From NCBI GenBank assembly GCA_035285325.1, contig JAYKJB010000015.1, forward strand, positions 1-35,244: a DNA stretch of 35,244 nt, written 5' to 3'. The stretch comes from Candidatus Sericytochromatia bacterium (GTDB lineage: Bacteria; Cyanobacteriota; Sericytochromatia; S15B-MN24; JAQBPE01). Positions 14,348 through 22,707 of this stretch are shown here, one piece after another (position 1 is the first letter of the stretch; each line of letters opens with the position of its first letter). The translations under genes were made by a program, and so were the position numbers. The notes under the pieces are model-generated. The model saw only the letters and a list, made by a program, of their open reading frames with translations, made no database searches and was not told the DNA's origin.

Positions 14348-16600
14348 TCAGGTCAAGATCACCCGAACGGCCTCCGGGTGCGCCGGAACCTCCGCGTGGC
14401 GCCGCAACACGATCACCGAGATGTCATCTAGTTGCTCGTGCAACCATGCCTGCACGTCCGCCAGAATCGCCGCCTGGATCTCGCCGACCGGCAGATGGGC
14501 CCGACGCGCCAGAGCCTCTTCAAGACGTGCCATATCAAACTGCTCCTGCTGGGCATTGCTGGCCTCGATCAGCCCGTCCGAGTAGAGCAGCATCACATCC
14601 GAGGGGCCGAGGAAAAAGGAAGTGTCGTGGGTCATCTCCGCAATGTCCGGCATCAACCCCGTCCAGAAGCCTGGCACCTCGATGCGTTCCACCGACCCGG
14701 ATGCCGCCCGCCACACCAGAATGTCACAATGCATGCCGGCTGCCACGAAATGGCCGTCGCCCTGGTGATGAATCAACTGAAGCGTCATGTAGTTGTCATT
14801 TCGCATGCGGTTGCGCACGTTCTGGTACAGGGCCTGGTTGATCCGCACGAGCCGCTCCGCCGGACTCGCCAGCGGCGCATCGAGAACGTAACCGGTAATC
14901 AGACTCTGTGCCATCATCATGACCAGTCCCGGTGTCAGGCCGTGACCGGTGACGTCCCCAATGGCGAGCCAGAAGCGCCCATCGGGTTGCGGGATGTAAT
15001 CGATCAGGTCGCCACCGACCTCGGCTGCGGTTTGAAGGGACATGGCGATATCAAACCGTTCGATTGGCATGTCCGTGGGCACCAGGGCGGTTTGAATGCG
15101 CGTGGCAATTTCCATCTCCTGCCCCATGCGCGTCAGCTGGTCCTGGACCCGATTGGCCTCCGTCACGTCCTGGGCGATGACCTGGAGACAGGGACGGTCT
15201 GCGAACACCATCCGGTTGGCCGCCACCTCCAGATCGAGGACCTCCCCCTGAGCTCCCAGGCCCTTGAGCTCCATCCGCGCCACCTCGAGCTCCGCGGCGG
15301 CCAGCCGTTGGAATTCCCGCTCCGCCAGTCCCCTTGATTCCTCCGTCGCGAGCAACGAGGAGAAGGCCCGCCCTTTCCAAGATGCATCGGCCGGCAATCC
15401 CAACACCCGGGTGGCGTAGGGGTTCGCATAAAGGAGCTGTCCCTCCGTCACGATCAGCACCAGGGCAGGCGCTGCGTCCATGAGTTCGGTGTAGCGCTGC
15501 TCACCCTTGCGCCAGGCTTCAAGCTCCAGAATGGCGGCCTGGGAGCGTTCGAGTTGGCTGAGCATGCCGTTGACCTTGCTGGCGACGGTGGCGATTTCAT
15601 CGCCCCCTGTCGCATCCACCCGGGCGGCCAAACTACCGACGGAGCCGATCGCCGCAACTTGCTCGGACAACCTGGCCAGGCGCTGCAACACAATGCCGCG
15701 CAACAGAAAAATATTGAGCAGGGCGAACACGGTGCCACTGATGGCCAGCAAAGTCAGGCTCTGGCGCACGGTGTCGCGGCCTTGTGCATAGAGCGTGCGA
15801 GGAGCCCGCACGGCGATCAGCACGGCAGGCTTCCCGTAGACATCCCGCATCAAGGCATGTCCCACCAGCGTCTGTTCATCAATGGCCGCCAACTCGACCT
15901 GGCCCTCCTTCCCTCGCTCCAGCGTCGCCAGGGCGACCTTCTGCGGCTCGCTGAGCGCCGTCGTGTGCAACGGCAGCGCTTCGAAGGGCACGTGAATCAG
16001 CTCAGCCAGCCGCTGGACCTCCGTGGGCTGCAGTTCCGTGGCAAAGATCATCGTGCCCCGGATGTCTCCCGTGTAGTCGCCCCGCGTGATGGGATGCGAG
16101 CCAACCTGAGCCACGCCCGTCGGCGTCTGGATCAGCGCGGCCAGCTTGGAGTGATGATCGCGGTGCGCCAGCAAGGGCGAGCCTGGCTTCAAATGCTCGC
16201 CCAGCCAGCTGGGCAGAGGACGCCAGTGCTTGCCGTCTTGGGTGTCGATGGCGAGGGCGTGCTTGATGGAAGCATCTGTCCTGAGAAACACGGTGTAGTG
16301 AAATCCCATCTCGGCCATGGTGATGGGCTCGGGAAAGTTGTTGACGATGTAACCCGGCTCTTCGCCGGCCACGAAGCGCCAGGTCGAATCCCAGGCAGCC
16401 CAGTCATTCAGACGCAAGGAGGGTACCTGGGTGTCTTCCCGGAGCGCATTGAAGGCCCGTTCCACCTGCCGGGTCATTTCCACGCGTTCGAAGGAGGCAT
16501 AGGAATCGAGCAGGGTGTCGCGCCAGAAAAACGACAGCAAGGCCACCAGCACCACGATGGTGGCGACCACGGCAGCGAGCGTTTTATGGACGATCGTCAT
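14348..16600 (-). CDS. Membrane CHASE4-HAMP-PAS-SpoIIE (PP2C-type) phosphatase
   Basis: Transmembrane sensor with a Ser/Thr phosphatase output (RsbU/SpoIIE type), 750 residues. In order: membrane helix 1 (about 7-25); an extracytoplasmic CHASE4-like sensor (about 30-270, with LNDWAAWDSTWRF); membrane helix 2 (about 280-303); HAMP (about 304-356); PAS (about 367-485, with LLYANPYATRVLGLP); and a SpoIIE domain (about 515-735). The metal-binding motifs are GGDLIDY (529-535), GDVTGHG (548-554), YSDGLIEA and DDISVIVL (725-732), so catalysis looks intact. The likely targets are phosphorylated anti-anti-sigma (STAS) proteins, but none is encoded nearby. The start is ATG 16600 with GAGG five bases upstream. 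It is the last gene of a four-gene minus-strand run, 50 bp behind the beta-rich protein. Confidence 0.95.
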   Translation of the reverse strand: MTIVHKTLAAVVATIVVLVALLSFFWRDTLLDSYASFERVEMTRQVERAFNALREDTQVPSLRLNDWAAWDSTWRFVAGEEPGYIVNNFPEPITMAEMGFHYTVFLRTDASIKHALAIDTQDGKHWRPLPSWLGEHLKPGSPLLAHRDHHSKLAALIQTPTGVAQVGSHPITRGDYTGDIRGTMIFATELQPTEVQRLAELIHVPFEALPLHTTALSEPQKVALATLERGKEGQVELAAIDEQTLVGHALMRDVYGKPAVLIAVRAPRTLYAQGRDTVRQSLTLLAISGTVFALLNIFLLRGIVLQRLARLSEQVAAIGSVGSLAARVDATGGDEIATVASKVNGMLSQLERSQAAILELEAWRKGEQRYTELMDAAPALVLIVTEGQLLYANPYATRVLGLPADASWKGRAFSSLLATEESRGLAEREFQRLAAAELEVARMELKGLGAQGEVLDLEVAANRMVFADRPCLQVIAQDVTEANRVQDQLTRMGQEMEIATRIQTALVPTDMPIERFDIAMSLQTAAEVGGDLIDYIPQPDGRFWLAIGDVTGHGLTPGLVMMMAQSLITGYVLDAPLASPAERLVRINQALYQNVRNRMRNDNYMTLQLIHHQGDGHFVAAGMHCDILVWRAASGSVERIEVPGFWTGLMPDIAEMTHDTSFFLGPSDVMLLYSDGLIEASNAQQEQFDMARLEEALARRAHLPVGEIQAAILADVQAWLHEQLDDISVIVLRRHAEVPAHPEAVRVILT

Positions 16601-16650
16601 GACAGCCTCGGACTCCTTGCAGGGAACTGGCCATTACGTACCCGCTCACG

Positions 16651-17454
16651 TCATTCCGTCGCCTGGGGCAGGAATGCTTTGGCGATGTCGAAATTCGTGT
16701 AAGTTTGGATGAAATAGGCGTCCGGATAGGCCAGCGAGCGATCGTGGGCGATCGCGTAGCCGAGCGACAGGAACGTGTCCGGCACGATCTCCACGTTCAT
16801 CACCAGGCAGGTGCCGGAAATCTCGCTCACCCCCCCGACGGTGTCGATGGCGAAACTGAAGGGGCCAACCGGCGGAAATTCGTGCCCCCCAAAAAAGGCT
16901 TGCTGCCCTGTCGGCAATGGCCAGGTGGGAACGAACAGGTCAGCCCCTCCGGGGGTGACACGGGCCAGGCCCAAGGTGGTGCGTCCCAGGTCACGTCCCC
17001 CCCACGTCAGGGTCTTGGTCGTGGCGAGGTAAGCGAAATTCAGGCTTTTGTTCGGGTGCAGAAAGCCCCAGGACATGAAACCGACGGCGCAGGACGGCCA
17101 CCAGGAGGCCTCCTCGATCAAGCCCAGCTTGAGATTCCCGAGGGGTTTGACGGGAGGTTCGCCGCCCGGTGTAGCCCACAGGTCCAGGCCTACTTCCAGA
17201 CCTGGCAGGCGATAACCTGTGTCTCCCAGAGGCATCGCCGGAAGAATTCCGACATTCAGCCCGGTCCAGGAGTCCACATTGCCGCCATAGAAGGCATTGT
17301 AAAAGGACATATTGCCCTTTCCCCGCGGCGCCACCTCTCCCGTCGGCGCAAAGATCAAGCTGGTGGGGTAGGCCGCCGCTGGCGCCAGGGTACCGCCCCA
17401 GCATAGCGCTGAGACAAGCGCCAGAAAGCCTGCTTTGTAAAGGTGCGGAGGCAT
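16651..17454 (-). CDS. Secreted beta-rich, possible outer-membrane protein
   Basis: Family not recognised. The 267-residue product has a signal peptide (MPPHLYKAGFLALV onward, cleavage near PAAAYPTS, residue 28). The mature chain is rich in Gly, aromatic residues and alternating strands: GNMSFYNAFYGG, GYRLPGLEVGLDLWA, LGNLKLGLIEEASW, SLNFAYLATTKTLTW and FLSLGYAIAHDRS. This looks like an 8-12-strand barrel. The ATG at 17454 is preferred because it opens a clean signal peptide; a GTG at 17553 would overlap the pentapeptide stop as GTGA but adds an unlikely 33-residue lead. It is the third gene of the minus-strand run. Function unknown; an outer-membrane location is inferred. Confidence 0.75.
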   Translation of the reverse strand: MPPHLYKAGFLALVSALCWGGTLAPAAAYPTSLIFAPTGEVAPRGKGNMSFYNAFYGGNVDSWTGLNVGILPAMPLGDTGYRLPGLEVGLDLWATPGGEPPVKPLGNLKLGLIEEASWWPSCAVGFMSWGFLHPNKSLNFAYLATTKTLTWGGRDLGRTTLGLARVTPGGADLFVPTWPLPTGQQAFFGGHEFPPVGPFSFAIDTVGGVSEISGTCLVMNVEIVPDTFLSLGYAIAHDRSLAYPDAYFIQTYTNFDIAKAFLPQATE

Positions 17455-17549
17455 CTCCCGTCGTTTCCCTCGTCTGTGAGCAAGCGTGCGATTGATTGTC
17501 CCGCAGACGGCGACGTTGGTCCACATCGGCCAGGCCAAGCGAGGCCATT

Positions 17550-18929
17550 TCACGAGGATGCCTCCCGACGCTGCATTTCGGTGGCACTGAAGAAAGCCCC
17601 TTCAAAGACGGCCCCTGCCGTGTTGGCATCGCCCAGATAAGCCTCAGCCAGGCGTGCCTCTCGAAAATTGACGCCTGGCAGATTGGCCATGCCCAGATTG
17701 GCCCGCGTCAGGTCTGCCCGCCGCAGGTTCGCTCGCGCCAGGTCAGCCCCCTTGAGGTCAGCCTCACCCAACTGGGCCATGGAAAGGTCAGCGTCCCGTA
17801 AATCAGCCCGACGCAGGTCGACACGGTGCAAGTCGGCCCGGTTCAGGTGAATCCGGTTCATGACCGCCGCGCTCATCCGGGCGTGATTGAAACAGGCCTC
17901 GTGGGCCCTGCATTGGCCCAGATTGGCGCGTACCAGGTGAGCCGAGCGAAAGCTCACCCGCGAGAGATCCAGGCGGCTGAAATTGGCTTCGAACAACCGG
18001 GCCTCATCGAAACACGCTCCCTCGAGCGTGGCCCGAATCACGCCTCCACTGGGGGAGGCCTGGCTGAACTGGGCCCCGGAAAGTTCGGCCCGGCTCAGGT
18101 CAGCGCCCGTCAGGTTGGCTTGCGCCAGCACCACATCCGGCATGACACACCAGCGCAAGCAGGCCTGGGCAAAATTGACGCTGCGTAGATTCGCACCAGA
18201 CAACCACGCGCCGGAAAGGTCCGCGCGACTCAAATCCGCCCCGGTCAGAACACTGCCCTGCAGACACGCCCCGGCCAGGCAAGCGTGACGGGCCCGGACC
18301 CCACGCAAATTGGCCTCCGTCAGGTCGCAGCCGCCCAGCAAGGCGCCCTCCAGGTTGGCCCCTTCCAGATCAGCCTGCACCAGCTGGGCCCGGGACAGAT
18401 TGGCTCCTGACAGGTCTGCCCCACGCAGATCGATCCCCGTCAGGTCAAAACCGCTCAGGTTAAGGTTCTTGAGGATGGCCTCGGACAGGTTGGCTCGTCC
18501 CAGGGTGGCCCCAGTCATCACGGCACCCGTCAGATTCGCGCGATGAAGGATGGAGCCCTGCAGTTGCGCATAAGAGAGATCCGCGCCGCCCAAAAATGCG
18601 CCCGTCAGATTGGCCTCGACCAGGGAAGCCCAATCAAGGTCGGTTCCTCCCAGTTGGGCCTCGTGCAGATCCGCACGCCGCAGGTCGGCGCGATGAAGGT
18701 TGGAGGAGACAAAATTGGTTTTCCTGAAGGAAATCCCAGGAGCCACCAGGCCCGGCAAATCTCGTTCGGCCAGGTTGGCCTCATCGAGGGGAATCCCGGC
18801 CTCAACGGCTGCTTCGACCGTTTGACGCCACGTGTTGTCCAGCGCCCCGTGCGAGAACAAGACGTGGTCGTAAGGATTTCGCTTATAGATGACCAGGTCC
18901 AAATGGCTGCACCAGAGTCCACCGCCCAC
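17550..18929 (-). CDS. Long pentapeptide-repeat protein
   Basis: About 459 residues. After an N-terminal part of about 45 residues, nearly the whole chain (about 46-445) follows the A(D/N)LXX pentapeptide rule, for example HRADLRRADLHEAQL and GADLSGANLSRAQL. That is about 75-80 units, enough for a right-handed square beta-helix of nearly 20 coils. Central Leu/Phe positions are well kept, with some Met, Ile and Val substitutions. There is no signal peptide, membrane segment or enzyme domain, so it is probably a cytoplasmic scaffold or binding rod. The start is uncertain: GTG 18929 has AAGGG five bases upstream, and an in-frame TTG nine codons later is possible. It lies 24 bp behind the OmpA-like gene and runs into the beta-rich gene, so it is likely part of one transcript. 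Confidence 0.93.
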   Translation of the reverse strand: MGGGLWCSHLDLVIYKRNPYDHVLFSHGALDNTWRQTVEAAVEAGIPLDEANLAERDLPGLVAPGISFRKTNFVSSNLHRADLRRADLHEAQLGGTDLDWASLVEANLTGAFLGGADLSYAQLQGSILHRANLTGAVMTGATLGRANLSEAILKNLNLSGFDLTGIDLRGADLSGANLSRAQLVQADLEGANLEGALLGGCDLTEANLRGVRARHACLAGACLQGSVLTGADLSRADLSGAWLSGANLRSVNFAQACLRWCVMPDVVLAQANLTGADLSRAELSGAQFSQASPSGGVIRATLEGACFDEARLFEANFSRLDLSRVSFRSAHLVRANLGQCRAHEACFNHARMSAAVMNRIHLNRADLHRVDLRRADLRDADLSMAQLGEADLKGADLARANLRRADLTRANLGMANLPGVNFREARLAEAYLGDANTAGAVFEGAFFSATEMQRREASS

Positions 18930-18953
18930 CAGGGCCCTTGCGAGTCGGGACGT

Positions 18954-20123
18954 TCAGCGAGTGGAGGGCGCGGGCTGGAAATGAACCTCGACGCGGCGAC
19001 CGGCCAACCCAGCGACCGGCGTCGACAAGAGCTTCACCTCGACTGAGACGCCCGTTCCCCCCGTGTGTCGACGCAGCAGGGCTGCGACCGCATTCACGCG
19101 TCCCTGGGCCAGCCCAGGCGCCAAACGGCCAAACCCTGGCTGGGCCTGCACCACCAAGCGCCCTGGTGCATTCTCCAGGCGCCCAGAGAAACTCCACAGG
19201 GCCTCGACCTGAGGTCCTGTCAGAACCACCACCCCGGGGGCGAACTCCAGAACGAGCTTCTCGGGCTGGCGAACGGCCGGGGTGACCGGCGGGCCCTTGC
19301 GCGCCGGCGCCTTGGACGCCGTCGTCGGCAGACGTGGCGTCGCCCCGCCCGGGGAAGGCCGGGTCGTGGGCAGCGTGGCGGGGGAGGGCGTTTTTGACAC
19401 CGCGGCCTGAGAGGGCTTCGATGGCAGTGGGCTGGCTGGGGTGGGGGAAAGAAGCGGTACCGCCGTCCGCAACGCCACCAGCGGCGCCATGCTGGCCTGG
19501 ACAGCTGGCCCAGCCTGAGGCGTCGAGGAGGGGAGCGGCGTGCGACTGGGGGCAACCAGGGGGGTTTCCAGCGCAGGTGGAGCGCCGGAGCCCTGAGTTG
19601 GCTGCCTCAGAGCAGGCGCAGGGGCGGTGCTCATCTCCGAAGCCGAGGCAAGCGTGTCTGGCTCCTCACCCGGCCCATCAACGGGTGCCACCCCCAACAC
19701 ATCGGAGGCCAGCGGCGTCGGCTCGGGGGAGGGAGCAGGCAGGGGTTGCCCCACCAGCACCGCCCACGCGCGCTGGACCCGTTTGGGATAGTCCCCCAGC
19801 GCCCGCTCGGCAGGGCCTCCCACCACGCTGGCCATCAGGTAGTAGCCTGCCCCAGCCGCCAGGACCACGGCCGCCATCCCACCAACGGCGATCGCCAGGG
19901 GAGACGTGCGCGGTCCAGCTTCATCCGGGCCGGCCGCCCGGGCGCCCACCCCACGGTCCGTTCCACGCGCGGCGGCCCCGGAGCGGGCTGCCGCGCGCTC
20001 ATCGAGGGGTTCCTCCTCGTAGGCCCCGTCCACCACGCGGTCATAGGCCTCGTCGTCAAACCACTCGGAATCGAAGTCCGGGTCATCGTATTCCGCGTAG
20101 CCGCCTGACTTGGGTTTCTTCAT
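18954..20123 (-). CDS. Membrane-anchored Pro/Ser/Thr-rich protein with OmpA-like C-terminal region
   Basis: A 389-residue protein. Residues 1-45 are strongly acidic (DDPDFDSEWFDDEAYD), residues 46-75 are charged and Ala-rich, and one membrane helix (AIAVGGMAAVVLAAGAGYYL, about 77-98) follows. Then comes a long disordered Pro/Ser/Thr/Ala stalk (about 130-290), and a folded C-terminus (about 292-389) with LVLEFAPGVVVLTGPQVEALW and then LAQGRVNAVAALLRRH and GRRVEVHF. The last part resembles the end of an OmpA/MotB peptidoglycan-binding domain, but the usual D and R ligands are not all there. The acidic N-terminus would be cytoplasmic and the OmpA-like part periplasmic. ATG 20123 has GGGGA seven bases upstream. 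It is the first gene of the four-gene run. Confidence 0.75.
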   Translation of the reverse strand: MKKPKSGGYAEYDDPDFDSEWFDDEAYDRVVDGAYEEEPLDERAAARSGAAARGTDRGVGARAAGPDEAGPRTSPLAIAVGGMAAVVLAAGAGYYLMASVVGGPAERALGDYPKRVQRAWAVLVGQPLPAPSPEPTPLASDVLGVAPVDGPGEEPDTLASASEMSTAPAPALRQPTQGSGAPPALETPLVAPSRTPLPSSTPQAGPAVQASMAPLVALRTAVPLLSPTPASPLPSKPSQAAVSKTPSPATLPTTRPSPGGATPRLPTTASKAPARKGPPVTPAVRQPEKLVLEFAPGVVVLTGPQVEALWSFSGRLENAPGRLVVQAQPGFGRLAPGLAQGRVNAVAALLRRHTGGTGVSVEVKLLSTPVAGLAGRRVEVHFQPAPSTR

Positions 20124-20180
20124 GGGCAATCCCCGTGTGAGGGTCGATGAGTACGAATACGCTGGCCACAGCCGCCGCTG

Positions 20181-20194
20181 TACCATATACCATA
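20181..20194. repeat. Tandem 7-mer in the divergent intergenic region
   Basis: TACCATA occurs twice in direct tandem (20181-20187 and 20188-20194), read as TATGGTA twice on the minus strand. It lies 58-71 bases upstream of ATG 20123 and about 70 bp upstream of the dehydrogenase. It contains the most AT-rich, -10-like sequence in this gap and could be a promoter or binding site. Confidence 0.4.
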
Positions 20195-20264
20195 GCGAAG
20201 GCATCATGCCACGTCATCCGCCCCGCCAAGCCTGAATGACGGGACGCCGAAGGGATGGGAATCC

Positions 20265-21152
20265 TTGAAAGAAGCTCGCTTGCGGAAAACCTGCCTGATC
20301 ACCGGCGCCACCCGAGGCATCGGACTCGAACTGGCGCTCGCGCTCGCCCGCGAGGGTCACGACACCATCCTGCTCGGACGCGACCGCGCGCGCCTGGCCC
20401 AAGCGGAGGAAGACGTGACCCGAGCGGGGCAAGCGGCAGGCGCACAGTGCCACGGCTTGCTGGGTGACCTGAGTGACATGGGGGACGTCGCCCGCATCGG
20501 GGAAGAGGTGAAACGTCGCTTCGACCGCCTTGACCTCCTGGTCAACAATGCTGGCGCCATCTTTCCTCAGCACGAAACGACCGCGGATGGTTATGAGAAA
20601 ACCTTCGCGTTGAATCATCTGGCCTACTTCGGCCTGACCTTGCGGCTCGTCCCGCTGCTGGCCGCAGGCTCCGCTGGACGCATCATCAATGTGGCGTCGC
20701 GCGCGCACGAGGGAGTGGACCTCGACTTCAACGACTTGATGCACACGCGGCGCTACCGTCCTTGGCGTGCGTATCAGCGCTCCAAGCTGGCGAACATCCT
20801 GTTTACGCGTGAGCTGGCTCGCCGCCTACGCCCCCACTCGCTGGAGACCTTCGCGGCCCATCCCGGCCTGGTGGCCACTCACTTCGGCCACGAGCGTCAC
20901 CCCGGCTGGTCCCTGTTGTTGTGGCTCGCCCGTCCCTGGATGCTGGATGTCACGGCGGGGGCGGCCACCCCCCTCCATCTGGCGCTTGCGCCGACGCTGG
21001 CAGCGGGCAGTGGAAGCTACTGGGCGCGTTCGAAGCCCGTCTCCCCCAGTTCAGCAGCCTTGAACGACGAAACGGCGCTCAGGTTGTGGCAAGCCTCCGA
21101 GCGGCTGACAGGTCTCGTGTGGGAACCTCCGGCGCCCGGAACGAATCTGTAG
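20265..21152 (+). CDS. Short-chain dehydrogenase/reductase (retinol-dehydrogenase-like)
   Basis: NAD(P)-dependent oxidoreductase of the classical SDR fold, 295 residues. The cofactor loop TGATRGIG (near residue 14), an Arg after strand 2 (LLGRDRARL) that favours NADP, NNAG, the catalytic Ser in INVASRAH and YQRSK (Tyr-X3-Lys) are all present. FAAHPGLVATHFGHE and the long C-terminal part resemble the WWOX/retinol-dehydrogenase-like group. The substrate cannot be deduced. The proposed TTG start at 20265 has AAGGGA nine bases upstream; a TTG at 20280 is an alternative, as the fold begins at RKTCLITG. It ends 5 bp from the convergent ankyrin-peptidase stop and appears to be monocistronic. Confidence 0.93.
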   Translation: MKEARLRKTCLITGATRGIGLELALALAREGHDTILLGRDRARLAQAEEDVTRAGQAAGAQCHGLLGDLSDMGDVARIGEEVKRRFDRLDLLVNNAGAIFPQHETTADGYEKTFALNHLAYFGLTLRLVPLLAAGSAGRIINVASRAHEGVDLDFNDLMHTRRYRPWRAYQRSKLANILFTRELARRLRPHSLETFAAHPGLVATHFGHERHPGWSLLLWLARPWMLDVTAGAATPLHLALAPTLAAGSGSYWARSKPVSPSSAALNDETALRLWQASERLTGLVWEPPAPGTNL

Positions 21153-21157
21153 CTCGC

Positions 21158-22489
21158 TCAGATGCCGTAGGCTCCGGCGCGCTGCAACGCCCCCATGCTG
21201 ACCGAGGGTTCCAGGGCGACCAGCAGGGAGTCTCGTACCTTCCGCCAGAGTTGGTCGGGCCCTTCGAACCCCACTTCCAGAGTCACAATAGGGATGCCCA
21301 TCGCATTGGAGGCGTGTTGCCCCAGCGAGCCCGGGGTCTCATAGCCGATGAACGGCAACAAACGATAGCCATTGGCCCGTGACATGGCCCGAGCAATGGC
21401 GGCCGCCCCCGCCCCATCGTAATTGTTGCACGCCATGTGCGCGTGAAAGGCCACGATCAAGGCTGGCCGTTCGTTCTCGATGACCCGCATCACGGCCTGC
21501 GATTCCGGCTCGGAGAGCGGCCGGGGCCCACTGAAGTAACGGCCACGGACCGTGGGACGCCAGCGGGTCGGGAAATTGCGATTCAGGTCCACCCCGTTCA
21601 GGTTGGTGCGAATGTGGCGGGTGAAACCATCCGGGTTGGCGTTGGGAATGGCGAGAAAGCGATTGCGTGCCAGTACAGGCTTGAACTTATCCGACTCGCG
21701 CATCATCCGGAAAATGAGGTCCGTGCCCTGCGGTTCATCGCCGTGAATCGAGCCGATAAACAGCACGCTGCGTTCACCCTGGCCGATCGACGCCAGATGA
21801 ATCGGCGCCCCAAGTTTAGAGCGACCGACTTCTTTGAACATCGAAGGCAGCGCGACCTCGTGGCGTCGCGCCGTGGGAGCCACCCCGGCCTCGCGTTCAA
21901 CGGCGCGGGGCGCGGCCGGGGCCGGAATGCTCGCGGCAGAGGCCCTGGGCGGCGTGAAAAGTCGCACCATGGCGGGGAGGCCCTGGCGACGAGCCAGGTC
22001 ACCGGCGGTAAAACCCCAGCGGGTGCGTCGCAGCGGGTCGGCGCCGTAGGACAGCAACACCTTGACCGCCCCTACTCGACCCTCCCAGGTGGCCCACTCG
22101 AGGGCGGTGTAGTCATTTTTCTCGCGGGCATCAATGTTGGCACCGCGCAGCAAGAAAATTTCGACGAGGTCTGCATGGCCCTGTTGGGCCGCCCAGATCA
22201 GCGGCGTGTATCCATTCTCATCCTGAGCCTCGAGGTCTGCCCCCGAGGACAGCAGCACCAAGGCCGCCCGCTTCTGACCCTGCTGCGCGGCCATGATCAG
22301 AGGCGTGTTGCCCCGATCATCGCGCGATTCCAGAGAGACACCGGTGGCCAGGCAGCGATTCAAGGCCACCAGGTCACCCGTTCCAGCGGCCAGCAACAGA
22401 TCGGACCCGGATTCCGCCACCGCCACCGGCGTGGCCAGCAGGCACGACGAGAGCAGCACCAACGAAAGCAAGGAACGAGCGGCGGTCAT
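21158..22489 (-). CDS. Secreted ankyrin-repeat / M14-family zinc carboxypeptidase fusion
   Basis: A 443-residue protein joining two unrelated parts. A signal peptide (residues 1-26, AVA-ES) is followed by about four ankyrin repeats (about 29-175, for example NGYTPLIWAAQQGHADLVEI), a Pro/Ala linker (about 180-208) and an M14-type peptidase domain (about 210-435). Zinc ligands are H249 and E252 in GSIHGDEPQG and a His in AFHAH (349 or 351). Substrate residues lie in NANPDGF and VDLNRNFP, and the likely catalytic Glu is in VTLEVGF. The order and size resemble murein-peptide amidase MpaA or other small M14 enzymes that cut peptidoglycan peptides. An alternative lipobox LSSC (13-16) is present, so it may be a lipoprotein. 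The start ATG 22489 lacks a clear ribosome site. Confidence 0.92.
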   Translation of the reverse strand: MTAARSLLSLVLLSSCLLATPVAVAESGSDLLLAAGTGDLVALNRCLATGVSLESRDDRGNTPLIMAAQQGQKRAALVLLSSGADLEAQDENGYTPLIWAAQQGHADLVEIFLLRGANIDAREKNDYTALEWATWEGRVGAVKVLLSYGADPLRRTRWGFTAGDLARRQGLPAMVRLFTPPRASAASIPAPAAPRAVEREAGVAPTARRHEVALPSMFKEVGRSKLGAPIHLASIGQGERSVLFIGSIHGDEPQGTDLIFRMMRESDKFKPVLARNRFLAIPNANPDGFTRHIRTNLNGVDLNRNFPTRWRPTVRGRYFSGPRPLSEPESQAVMRVIENERPALIVAFHAHMACNNYDGAGAAAIARAMSRANGYRLLPFIGYETPGSLGQHASNAMGIPIVTLEVGFEGPDQLWRKVRDSLLVALEPSVSMGALQRAGAYGI

Positions 22490-22548
22490 GGAACGATTCG
22501 AACTCCGGGGCGCTGTCGACGGAACGCGCGGGGATCTGCTGGAGACAC

Positions 22549-22557
22549 ACTATCACA
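22549..22557 (-). promoter_or_regulatory. Candidate extended -10 for the ankyrin-peptidase gene
   Basis: On the minus strand TGT-GATAGT (22557 down to 22549) fits an extended -10 with 4 of 6 hexamer matches. It would start transcription about 53 bases before ATG 22489. The remaining 150 bp up to the kinase gene's stop show nothing else I can support. Confidence 0.3.
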
Positions 22558-22707
22558 ATAGCAAGCAGGGGCCCAAGGCTACGTGACGGATGCACACCGA
22601 GCAAGCGTGCCGCACGCTCAGAAGCATATCACCCCCTGATCGAGAAACCAACGCTGATGCGGGGTGCGCTTGGAACAATAACCGGGCGCGAGCAGTCGCC
22701 ATCGCCC

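Noticed and set aside
17550-18929. Repetitive DNA in the pentapeptide gene as a non-coding repeat
   Set aside because: The repeat is at the protein level (A(D/N)LXX) with varied codons, which fits a coding sequence.
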